From assembly GCA_035629935.1 (NCBI GenBank), contig DASQLQ010000123.1, positions 1 through 8,233 on the forward strand: a stretch of 8,233 bases of DNA, written 5' to 3'. This stretch comes from DASQLQ01 sp035629935 (lineage in GTDB: Bacteria > Actinomycetota > CADDZG01 > WHSQ01). Below are positions 1 through 4,412 of the stretch, one piece after another. Positions within the stretch are counted from its first letter, which is position 1; every line of letters starts with the position of its first letter. The position numbers and the translations under genes were made by a program. The notes under the pieces were generated by a model. It made no database searches and had not been told where the DNA came from. It saw only the letters and a list, made by a program, of their open reading frames with translations.

Positions 1-219
1 TACGCAGACGCACCGCTCGAGGTTTGCGAGGAGCGTGACGTCAAGGGTCTGTACGCCAAGGCACGTGCCGGCGAGATCAAAGGCTTCACCGGGATCGACG
101 ATCCTTACGAGGCTCCCGACAACGCCGAGGTCGTCGCCAAGACCGGCGAGCAGTCGGTTGAGGAGTCTGCCCAGCAGGTCATAGACAAGCTCGTCGAGCT
201 CAAGTACCTGGAGGCCTAG
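1..219 (+). CDS. cysC: Adenylyl-sulfate (APS) kinase, C-terminal part
   Basis: This frame is open from base 1 and ends at TAG 217-219, giving 72 residues; the N-terminus lies outside the window. The visible part carries the conserved C-terminal APS kinase signature: EVCEERDVKGLYAKARAGEI (residues 7-26) followed by FTGIDDPYEAP (residues 29-39). APS kinase phosphorylates adenylyl sulfate at the 3'-OH to make PAPS, the sulfuryl donor for sulfotransferases and for one route of assimilatory sulfate reduction. The P-loop would lie upstream and cannot be seen, so this could be stand-alone CysC or the C-terminal domain of a CysN-CysC fusion. Its last codons contain the ribosome binding site of the next gene, so the two are very likely cotranscribed. 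The family is recognised with high confidence; the domain arrangement is unknown. Confidence 0.93.
   Translation, partial: YADAPLEVCEERDVKGLYAKARAGEIKGFTGIDDPYEAPDNAEVVAKTGEQSVEESAQQVIDKLVELKYLEA
210..214 (+). promoter_or_regulatory. Ribosome binding site inside the end of cysC
   Basis: GGAGG lies inside the last codons of cysC, 12 bases before the TTG at 227. The spacing is longer than ideal. No other start codon lies in frame upstream before cysC ends, and this one places HTHT directly at the N-terminus, so it supports TTG 227 as the start of the PHP gene. Confidence 0.55.
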
Positions 220-226
220 CTCCCTC

Positions 227-1105
227 TTGATCGATCTCCACACTCACACAACTGTTTCGGACGGGGGCGACTCCCCGTCCGAACTTGTTTCCAAGGCAGA
301 AGCGGCGGGTCTGTCGGCGATCGCCGTCACGGATCACGACAACGACTCGGGCTGCACCGAAGCGATCGCAGCGGGGGAGAAGGCCGGTATCGAAGTCGTG
401 CGCGGCGTCGAGATCTCGTGCGACGTCGACGCGTTGACGGAGCAAGGGTTCACTCCCAGCGAACGTCCGACGATGCACCTGCTCGGGTATTTCATCCCGT
501 CCACGGAGAACCCTCTGTCGTCCGCGCTCGCTGAGTTGCAGTACCACCGGGCGAACCGGAACAAGATCATCGTCGACCGATTGAACGAGCTGGGCATCCC
601 CGTCACCTTCGAAGAGGTCGAAGAGGAAGCGGGGGGACCGGGTGCTCAGATCGGACGTCCGCACTTCGCTGCGGTTCTCGTTCGACACGGTGCGGTGCCC
701 GACTACCAGACCGCTTTCGATGAGTACCTGGCCAAGGGCGCGAAGGCGTACATCACGCGGAAGCTCTACAAGCCGGCCGAAGCGACCGAGCTGATGCTTT
801 CTGCGGGGGCCGTTCCCGTCTTGGCACATCCCTTCACCCTCAACCTGCAGTTCGACGAGCTCGATCGATTCGTCGATTCATTGGTCGAGGCGGGACTGAA
901 AGGGATCGAGGGCTATCACGGAGACCTGCCGGACGTCGAGCAGGAGCCGTACCGCGCACTGGGACGCAGCAAGGATCTGATCGTCTCCGGCGGTAGCGAC
1001 TATCACGGCGACATGCGGCCCGACCGAGGCATGCCGGGAGGCAAGCACAACGTGGTCTGTCCCGACGAAGTGCTCGAGCAACTCCGCGCAGCTGCTAAGA
1101 ACTGA
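227..1105 (+). CDS. PHP-domain phosphoesterase (RNase AM / 3',5'-nucleotide bisphosphatase type)
   Basis: This 292-residue protein has the length and motif set of the YciV/TrpH-type PHP family. Visible metal-binding motifs are HTHTTVSDG (5-13), TDHD (35-38), GVEIS (60-64), a His at 84 in HLLGYF, GRPHFA (143-148), AHP (200-202) and SGGSDYHG (254-261). Together they supply the His/Asp/Glu ligands expected for a trinuclear metal centre, so the enzyme looks intact. Characterised relatives are the E. coli 5'-3' exoribonuclease RNase AM and a Chromobacterium enzyme that removes the 3'-phosphate from nucleoside 3',5'-bisphosphates such as pAp. The gene starts at TTG 227, seven bases after the cysC stop. 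pAp is the by-product of PAPS use, so a pAp phosphatase role fits the context; that role is inference. The alternative is general oligoribonucleotide turnover. Probably cytosolic: no signal peptide or membrane segment is seen. Confidence 0.9.
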   Translation: MIDLHTHTTVSDGGDSPSELVSKAEAAGLSAIAVTDHDNDSGCTEAIAAGEKAGIEVVRGVEISCDVDALTEQGFTPSERPTMHLLGYFIPSTENPLSSALAELQYHRANRNKIIVDRLNELGIPVTFEEVEEEAGGPGAQIGRPHFAAVLVRHGAVPDYQTAFDEYLAKGAKAYITRKLYKPAEATELMLSAGAVPVLAHPFTLNLQFDELDRFVDSLVEAGLKGIEGYHGDLPDVEQEPYRALGRSKDLIVSGGSDYHGDMRPDRGMPGGKHNVVCPDEVLEQLRAAAKN

Positions 1106-1107
1106 CC

Positions 1108-1536
1108 ATGTTCATCACACGCGCGACGCGGCACGACAAGGCCGACATCGAAGAGTTCTATAAAGAGCACGAATGGGAGATGTCGACGCAAGGTAAGAGC
1201 GTTGGCTTCGTCGCCCGCGATGGTGCGATCGTCGGAGCGCTCCAGATGTTCGAGCCCGAGACTAATCAAGTCATCATCGAGGACGTATTGGTGCGGGAAG
1301 GTCGACGCGGTGAGGGCATTGGCGCTCAGTTGATGAATGCCGCGATGATGAGCAGAGGTGGAACTCTCTGGTTGGTGTGCCACCCAGAGCGGTTGGCGTT
1401 CTACGGTCGCCAGGGCTTCAGCGAGAAACCCTTCGACGAGCTACCGGATCCGATCCGTGAATGGTTCATCGCGGAAGAGGCGGCACCGCATCAGGTGGAA
1501 GAAGGTCATATCCACCACTTCATGACCGCTCGGTAA
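1108..1536 (+). CDS. GNAT-family N-acetyltransferase
   Basis: This 142-residue protein has a single GNAT domain. The acetyl-CoA pyrophosphate loop is visible as REGRRGEGIGAQLM (63-76), fitting the R/Q-x-x-G-x-G/A motif, preceded by the beta-4 strand VIIEDVLV (55-62). The C-terminal signature LAFYGRQGF (96-104) is also present. The acyl acceptor cannot be predicted from sequence. The start ATG lies only two bases after the PHP stop and has no clear Shine-Dalgarno sequence, so translation is probably coupled. The last 17 bases overlap the 3' end of the convergent MarR gene, leaving no space for a separate terminator. A His-rich tail (HQVEEGHIHHF, 128-138) is slightly unusual and could be incidental. 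Family assignment is firm; the physiological role is unknown. Confidence 0.88.
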   Translation: MFITRATRHDKADIEEFYKEHEWEMSTQGKSVGFVARDGAIVGALQMFEPETNQVIIEDVLVREGRRGEGIGAQLMNAAMMSRGGTLWLVCHPERLAFYGRQGFSEKPFDELPDPIREWFIAEEAAPHQVEEGHIHHFMTAR

Positions 1537-2065
1537 CGGCCTCCAACTCGCCGGTGTGGACCGGCGGTCCGAGAAGTTCTTCGAACCACAACATCAATTT
1601 GCGGAGCTGAGCGGCAAGTTCCTCGCGATCATTCGCACCCATCACCTCTAGCAGGTTCTTTTCCTTCTCGATCTGACGCTCGATCGCCAGGCTGAAGCGT
1701 TTCGCTCCTTCTTCCGTGAGCCGGACGATGACTCCCCGGCGGTCGTTCGGGTCGGGCGCGCGTTCGACCAGACCTGCAGTCTCGAGTTTGTCCAGGCGGT
1801 TTGTCATGGCCCCGGATGACAGCATCAGCCGCTCGGACAGCTTGCCGGGGGAGAGCTCGTGGGGGTGCTCTTTGAGCCGGAGGAGCTTCAGGACGTCGAG
1901 CTCACCCAGGGTGAGTTCGAATTCGGCGGCCGTCTCGCCGAAGGACTTATCCAGGTAGCGGGAGAGCTTCTGGATCCGGGACACGACCCCCTCGACACTG
2001 CGATCGAGCCCGGGAAAGGCGCTCGTCCAGAGCTTGATGTGCTGGTCGACAGCGTCCTCGTCCAC
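1520..2065 (-). CDS. MarR-family transcriptional regulator
   Basis: This 181-residue protein has the typical MarR winged helix-turn-helix. LTLGELDVLKLL (51-62) leads into the recognition region LSPGKLSERLMLSSGAMTNR (71-90), then LDKLETAGLVERAPDPNDRR (91-110), whose DPNDRRG is the wing signature, and a C-terminal dimerisation helix. Such proteins usually bind inverted repeats as dimers and release DNA on ligand binding or oxidation. No conserved redox cysteine is present; the protein contains no Cys at all, so an OhrR-like thiol switch is excluded. The start is GTG 2065, because an in-frame stop (TAA) lies 12 bases before it. It lacks a convincing Shine-Dalgarno sequence. The upstream region is packed with CTTGA/TCAAG repeats, which suggests autoregulation plus control of the plus-strand transcript. 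Confidence 0.92.
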   Translation of the reverse strand: MDEDAVDQHIKLWTSAFPGLDRSVEGVVSRIQKLSRYLDKSFGETAAEFELTLGELDVLKLLRLKEHPHELSPGKLSERLMLSSGAMTNRLDKLETAGLVERAPDPNDRRGVIVRLTEEGAKRFSLAIERQIEKEKNLLEVMGANDREELAAQLRKLMLWFEELLGPPVHTGELEAVTERS

Positions 2066-2095
2066 CGGGTCAGCTTACCCAGTTCCTTCGACATT

Positions 2096-2124
2096 GAATA
2101 TCTTGACATAAAGCTTTATCTCAA
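2096..2124 (-). promoter_or_regulatory. Possible marR promoter
   Basis: On the minus strand a TTGAGA -35-like hexamer (2124-2119) is followed after 17 bases by ATATTC, or after 18 by TATTCA. The match is modest. It would overlap the plus-strand promoter and the operator repeats, a usual layout for an autoregulated divergent regulator. Confidence 0.35.
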
Positions 2125-2157
2125 GTATCTTGACCTCAAGATTCTTGGCATCAAGCC
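2100..2157. promoter_or_regulatory. MarR-type operator array (CTTGA/TCAAG repeats)
   Basis: A perfect inverted repeat with 7-base arms, ATCTTGA-CC-TCAAGAT, lies at 2127-2142. Degenerate copies of the same 16-base pattern lie at 2100-2115, 2112-2127 and 2142-2157. The centres of the last three sites (2119.5, 2134.5, 2149.5) are exactly 15 bases apart, forming a 15-base direct repeat (2120-2134 and 2135-2149, 12 of 15 identical). A 24-base palindrome with one mismatched pair (2102-2125) includes a perfect 12-base palindrome at 2108-2119. Length and symmetry suit MarR dimers, and the marR gene begins 35 bases away. Binding is inferred. Confidence 0.75.
2103..2131 (+). promoter_or_regulatory. Plus-strand promoter overlapping the operators
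   Basis: A perfect consensus -35 TTGACA (2103-2108) is followed by exactly 17 bases and then TATCTT (2126-2131) as the -10. Both hexamers lie within the operator repeats, so bound repressor would block polymerase. The transcript would start near 2138 and reach the strong ribosome binding site at 2195-2202. Confidence 0.6.
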
Positions 2158-2207
2158 GATGTAGTAACTGGGCTAGAGCCGTGTGACCAAAGAAAGGAGG
2201 TGCCCAG

Positions 2208-2312
2208 ATGATCCAGTCACCTGGTCTGAGAGAGCTGATGGAGCTAGAGCGGCGCCGGGCCGAGGCAAGGGCCCGGGCCTGCTCGGCTACATCCCCTTCA
2301 CAAGGCCGATGA
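2208..2312 (+). CDS. 34-residue small ORF downstream of the MarR-controlled promoter
   Basis: I do not recognise this protein. An exceptionally good Shine-Dalgarno sequence, AAAGGAGGTG (2193-2202), precedes ATG 2208; its GGAGG core ends seven bases before the start. The frame gives 34 residues and ends at TGA 2310. The first part, MIQSPGLRELMELERRRAEA, is Arg/Glu-rich and would form a charged helix; it contains one Cys (residue 25) and no membrane segment. The 3' end overlaps the convergent VOC gene by 26 bases and crosses a GC-rich hairpin. Three possibilities are a genuine MarR-regulated small protein, a leader peptide, or the surviving 5' end of a gene lost by deletion. The promoter, operator and ribosome binding site favour real expression, but the C-terminal half could be non-functional. 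Confidence 0.45.
   Translation: MIQSPGLRELMELERRRAEARARACSATSPSQGR
2260..2286 (-). terminator. Hairpin immediately after the VOC gene
   Basis: On the minus strand CCGAG pairs with CTCGG, followed by an inner CAGG/CCTTG stem after one bulged base and a GC-rich loop. It starts at the base after the VOC stop codon. There is no U-tract, which is common for GC-rich actinobacterial terminators. It may also act on the opposing plus-strand transcript. Confidence 0.5.
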
Positions 2313-2637
2313 AGTTGCCGCTTGGGTCCGCGAAGTGCGCGAGCGCCGGGCCCCCGGGAACGTCCATCGGGGGTGTCACAGTCTTCCCACCCAGCTTCTC
2401 GACCTTGTCGAGCGCGGCGTTGAGATCGTCGACCTCGATGTAGACGGTGACGTGTCCGGAGTCACTCGGAGCTGGGCCGATACCGCCGGCCAACCCCGCG
2501 GTGCCCGCGTCGACCATCCCGTAGTTCATCGGGTTGTCCGCGTCGATCTTCCAATCGAACGCGTCGGAGTAGAACTTCTGCAACCCGGCCGCGTCTCCGG
2601 ATGTTGCGATCTCGAAGTGGATCACTTTGTTTCCCAT
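2287..2637 (-). CDS. VOC-family (glyoxalase/bleomycin-resistance fold) protein
   Basis: This 116-residue protein has the single-module VOC pattern of two beta-alpha-beta-beta-beta halves. The first runs from KVIHFEIATSGDAAGLQKFY (4-23) through the GYGMVD-like strand; the second runs from VTVYIEVDDLNAALDKVEKL (63-82) to ALAHFADPSGNFIGLVKG (98-115). The DPxGNxxGL ending is the most characteristic feature. Possible metal or substrate residues are His7, Glu9, His62, Glu68 and His101, but the substrate is unknown. The ATG at 2637 has a strong AAGGAGG a few bases upstream. The gene lies 30 bases downstream of the SRPBCC gene and probably ends the arsR operon. VOC and AHSA1-type SRPBCC proteins often occur together behind ArsR regulators, with roles usually only guessed (detoxification or small-ligand binding). 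Confidence 0.87.
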   Translation of the reverse strand: MGNKVIHFEIATSGDAAGLQKFYSDAFDWKIDADNPMNYGMVDAGTAGLAGGIGPAPSDSGHVTVYIEVDDLNAALDKVEKLGGKTVTPPMDVPGGPALAHFADPSGNFIGLVKGM

Positions 2638-2667
2638 CTCTCCTCCTTGCTAGGTCCTCAGGTTCTC

Positions 2668-3120
2668 TTACGGCTGGTCCGTGAACCATGGATCGGTGCC
2701 GGGGTCGTTGCCTTCTGCGATGGAAACGAGCCGAGGAAGGAAGTGCGACCACCCCGCGTTGTGCTGCTCGCGCTCATCCTCCGGAAGGTCGCGGTGGACG
2801 AGCCGCACCCGTGTCTTGTCGCCGTCCGGCGTGAAGGTGATCTCTACGGTCGAGCTACCCGGCTGCACGGTGGGGTGTCCCTCCCATCCCCACGTGAACA
2901 CGATCCGCTCGTGGGGGACGAGCTCGACGAATTCACCGAGTGCAACGTTCGTACCGCTCATGTCGACCTTGTAGATGCCGCCCGGTCGCGGATCCAGGTC
3001 CGCCTTACGACCTTTCCAGCGAGTCATCTTTTCTGGGTCCGTGAAGAACTCGAAGATCGTTTCGGGAGACGCGGAGATCAGGATTTCTTGTACGACGACG
3101 TCGGTGTCAGTTACGGCCAC
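2668..3120 (-). CDS. SRPBCC / AHSA1-like domain protein
   Basis: This 150-residue protein with a hydrophobic-pocket START-like fold belongs to the group named after the Hsp90 activator Aha1 C-terminal domain. Diagnostic stretches are VVVQEILISASPETIFEFFT (8-27), then DPEKMTRWKG (28-37), the PGGIYKV strand, and VRLVHRDLP with HNAGWSHFLPRL (120-131) in the long C-terminal helix. The frame remains open upstream into the arsR 3' end, but GTG 3120 is the better start. It follows GGAAGGAGGG closely and gives MAVTDTDVV directly before the domain; the upstream extension is low-complexity and Arg-rich. The gene lies 80 bases after the arsR stop, beyond two hairpins, and is followed after 30 bases by the VOC gene. 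Ligand unknown; lipid or xenobiotic binding is typical speculation for the family. Confidence 0.88.
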   Translation of the reverse strand: MAVTDTDVVVQEILISASPETIFEFFTDPEKMTRWKGRKADLDPRPGGIYKVDMSGTNVALGEFVELVPHERIVFTWGWEGHPTVQPGSSTVEITFTPDGDKTRVRLVHRDLPEDEREQHNAGWSHFLPRLVSIAEGNDPGTDPWFTDQP

Positions 3121-3137
3121 TACCCTCCTTCCGTTAC

Positions 3138-3167
3138 GACCAAGTTCGCCTGAAGGCGTCCTTGGTC
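3138..3167 (-). other. Intercistronic hairpin B (arsR to SRPBCC)
   Basis: In the minus-strand RNA a perfect 7-bp outer stem, GACCAAG/CUUGGUC, encloses a 2x2 internal loop (GA/AA). An inner CGCC/GGCG stem is capped by UUCA. It ends just before the SRPBCC ribosome binding site (GGAAGGAGGG, about 3131-3122), so it could influence translation or act as an mRNA stability element. Confidence 0.6.
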
Positions 3168-3174
3168 TCCACTC

Positions 3175-3214
3175 AGGGGAACCCTCGGCCGCAAGCGGCC
3201 TCACTGGTTCCCCT
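3175..3214 (-). terminator. Intercistronic hairpin A straddling the arsR stop codon
   Basis: A perfect 9-bp outer stem AGGGGAACC/GGTTCCCCT (arms 3175-3183 and 3206-3214) encloses a second perfect stem GGCCGC/GCGGCC. The arsR stop codon (3203-3201) lies between the two arms. No U-tract follows. It could be a partial terminator or attenuator, or a processing signal that sets regulator and effector levels apart. Confidence 0.55.
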
Positions 3215-3527
3215 CGCGACCCCTCCTTCTCCTCTCTTCGAACTCGGCAGCTGACTTCAACAGTTCGAGACCTTGCTTCCAGAAGTCCTCGAGCCACTGG
3301 CGTAGACCGGCCAGGCCTTCGGGCCGCGCCCGATAGACGCGGCGTGTCCCTTCTCTGCGTTCATCCAAAAGACCTGCCTCCTTGAGGACGCCGAGGTGTT
3401 GGGAGATCGCCGGACGGGAGATGTCGAAATGGGCCGCGATCTCGCCTGCGGTCATCTCTTTGCTTGCGACGAGAGAAAGGATGCGGCGACGGTTCGGTTC
3501 GGCGATCGCTTTCAGTGCTGCATCCAC
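3201..3527 (-). CDS. ArsR-family winged-helix transcriptional regulator (non-metal type)
   Basis: This 108-residue protein consists mostly of one ArsR winged helix. ALKAIAEPNRRRILSLV (4-20) leads to the helix-turn-helix MTAGEIAAHFDISRPAISQH (25-44), then LGVLKEAGLLDERREGTRRV (45-64), ending in the wing. The metal-sensing ELCVCDL-type motif is absent and the protein has no Cys, so it is not a metal sensor of the classic type. It matches the ArsR group that precedes AHSA1/SRPBCC genes. The start is GTG 3527; the ATG at 3523 is in another frame. No Shine-Dalgarno sequence precedes it, and a -10 element ends seven bases upstream, so the mRNA is probably leaderless. An inverted repeat overlaps the promoter, suggesting autorepression. 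It heads the arsR-SRPBCC-VOC operon. Confidence 0.92.
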   Translation of the reverse strand: MDAALKAIAEPNRRRILSLVASKEMTAGEIAAHFDISRPAISQHLGVLKEAGLLDERREGTRRVYRARPEGLAGLRQWLEDFWKQGLELLKSAAEFEERRRRGREGNQ

Positions 3528-3533
3528 AGCACG

Positions 3534-3563
3534 AGTGTAAGCAGATGCTTACGTAAGCGTCAA
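3534..3563 (-). promoter_or_regulatory. arsR promoter, probably leaderless
   Basis: On the minus strand TTGACG (3563-3558) and TACACT (3539-3534) are separated by 18 bases. Six bases then precede GTG 3527, which puts the expected transcription start on or next to the start codon. Confidence 0.65.
3537..3558. promoter_or_regulatory. ArsR operator
   Basis: GTAAGC-AGAT-GCTTAC (3537-3552) is a perfect 6-base inverted repeat. A third half-site GTAAGC follows directly (3553-3558), making an overlapping perfect 12-base palindrome, GCTTACGTAAGC (3547-3558). It covers the spacer and touches both promoter hexamers, as expected for an autorepressed arsR gene. Binding by the adjacent regulator is inferred. 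Confidence 0.7.
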
Positions 3564-3596
3564 CTTAACCTTCGCTGCCCGGTCGGTTCGTCGAAT

Positions 3597-3618
3597 GCCG
3601 ACGGGCTCGGCCGTCGGC
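3597..3618 (-). terminator. Terminator hairpin after the transglycosylase gene
   Basis: A perfect 8-bp stem GCCGACGG/CCGTCGGC with a 6-base loop begins 11 bases after the transglycosylase stop. No U-tract is present. It separates this gene from the arsR promoter in front of it. Confidence 0.6.
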
Positions 3619-3629
3619 GGGAAGCGCCG

Positions 3630-4199
3630 TTAGGCGCAGTTCGGCCAGCGGCTGGTCTGGCCTGCGGCGATCAAACGTGCCGCCGTTCTGGCCTGGGCGG
3701 TGGCGTCGTAGATCGAGCCGTACCCGTAGCTCGCCCAGGTTGTCTCGTCGAACTGGAACAGCCCGTAGTAGCCGACCGAGTTGACGGCACCAGGGTTCAG
3801 GTTGGATTCGCACACGGCGACCGAGATTAGGTAGCCCGGGTCGAGCCCAAACTCTCCGGCGGCCTGGGTGATGATCGATTCGACCGACCCCTCCGCCGGG
3901 GCCTCCTCGACCGTTTCTGTGGTCTCGACCGGTGTGGCGTCGCTGGTTGGGGATGCCACCCGGGCCTCCACCACCTTGTTACGGAAACGGAGCAAGCTCT
4001 CGGCCGATTCGGTCGTGCTGACTCCGGCCGCGGTTACGGCTGCAGGGGGACCTATCAAGCGCTGCACCAGGTCGATCCCCAGGGTCGCCCCGGGGACGCC
4101 GATCGCCATCGCTGCGAGTGACGCGAATGCGGCGCGGCGGAGCAATCGCTGCCGTCGGGCTCGACGGCGCGCTCTGATACCAAAGTTCAGACGTTCCAC
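3630..4199 (-). CDS. Lytic-transglycosylase / lysozyme-like cell-wall protein
   Basis: This 189-residue protein has three parts: a strongly basic N-terminus (RARRRARRQRLLRR, 9-22), one hydrophobic segment (about 23-42, AAFASLAAMAIGVPG then ATLGI) acting as signal anchor or long signal peptide, and a Thr/Glu/Pro-rich linker (about 60-105). A lysozyme-like SLT domain follows (about 106-189). EFGLDPGYLISVAVCESNLN (116-135) holds the probable catalytic Glu131, followed by SVGYYGLFQFDETTWASYGY (141-160) and ending WPNCA. Cys130 and Cys188 could form a disulfide outside the cell. It probably cleaves peptidoglycan glycan strands; resuscitation-promoting-factor-like proteins have a related fold. GTG 4199 is chosen because GGAGG (4212-4208) lies eight bases upstream; the frame stays open further upstream. 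It is transcribed alone, divergently from gmd. Confidence 0.85.
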   Translation of the reverse strand: MERLNFGIRARRRARRQRLLRRAAFASLAAMAIGVPGATLGIDLVQRLIGPPAAVTAAGVSTTESAESLLRFRNKVVEARVASPTSDATPVETTETVEEAPAEGSVESIITQAAGEFGLDPGYLISVAVCESNLNPGAVNSVGYYGLFQFDETTWASYGYGSIYDATAQARTAARLIAAGQTSRWPNCA

Positions 4200-4207
4200 G
4201 GTTGTCG

Positions 4208-4212
4208 CCTCC
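4208..4212 (-). promoter_or_regulatory. Ribosome binding site fixing the transglycosylase start
   Basis: GGAGG on the minus strand with an 8-base spacer to GTG 4199. It decides against an upstream TTG at 4307, which has a Shine-Dalgarno-like sequence too close to it and would place about 36 residues in front of the basic leader. Confidence 0.7.
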
Positions 4213-4218
4213 AATACG

Positions 4219-4245
4219 AAGGGGGCCACGGATCGGCCGCCCCTT
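4219..4245 (-). other. Leader hairpin upstream of the transglycosylase ribosome binding site
   Basis: AAGGGG pairs with CCCCTT (6 bp) around an inner GCC/GGC stem in the minus-strand RNA. It ends six bases before the GGAGG, a position where it could modulate translation. It does not match a riboswitch consensus I recognise. Confidence 0.4.
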
Positions 4246-4269
4246 CTATTGCTTTTGAGTCGTACCGCT

Positions 4270-4296
4270 ACTTTAACAGTTGCTAGCGATTGTGAA
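4270..4296 (-). promoter_or_regulatory. Candidate transglycosylase promoter (extended -10)
   Basis: On the minus strand TGTTAAAGT (4278-4270) fits the extended -10 form TGNTANNNT. TTCACA (4296-4291) lies 15 bases, or TTTCAC 16 bases, further upstream as a weak -35. The transcript would have a leader of about 60 bases containing the 4219-4245 hairpin. Confidence 0.45.
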
Positions 4297-4328
4297 ATGG
4301 CGCACAAGCTCCTTCGTGAAAGCCCAAG

Positions 4329-4385
4329 GCCACTGGTTGTGGGGGGAAAGGGTGGGCTCAGCCGCTGAACCCGGGGGCAAGTGGC
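4329..4385. repeat. Nested inverted repeats between gmd and the transglycosylase gene
   Basis: GCCACT (4329-4334) is complementary to AGTGGC (4380-4385). Between them 4354-4372 forms a hairpin: GGG/CCC and TCAG/CTGA with one mismatch and a CCG loop. The region lies upstream of both proposed promoters, so it is more likely a regulatory or protein-binding site than a leader. No protein-coding potential is obvious in 4200-4400. Confidence 0.35.
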
Positions 4386-4400
4386 GACCGTATCACAGCC

Positions 4401-4406
4401 TATGCT
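4401..4406 (+). promoter_or_regulatory. gmd -10 element, leaderless arrangement
   Basis: TATGCT is followed by six bases and then GTG 4413, the same geometry as arsR. No Shine-Dalgarno sequence precedes the gene and no good -35 is visible. Confidence 0.45.
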
Positions 4407-4412
4407 TGCCTT

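Noticed and set aside
200..829. Minus-strand frame of 209 codons
   Set aside because: It is antisense to the PHP gene, whose motifs are unambiguous.
2335..3153. Long open frame on the plus strand (272 codons)
   Set aside because: It lies antisense to the VOC and SRPBCC genes, shows no family motif and has typical GC-driven shadow composition.
3121..3297. N-terminal extension of the SRPBCC protein by 59 residues
   Set aside because: It would overlap arsR, cross both hairpins and add low-complexity Arg-rich sequence. GTG 3120 with GGAAGGAGGG fits the family N-terminus.
4200..4400. ydaO/c-di-AMP, GEMM, cobalamin or similar riboswitch upstream of the transglycosylase gene
   Set aside because: Hairpins exist, but I could not match the conserved core strings of these classes on either strand.
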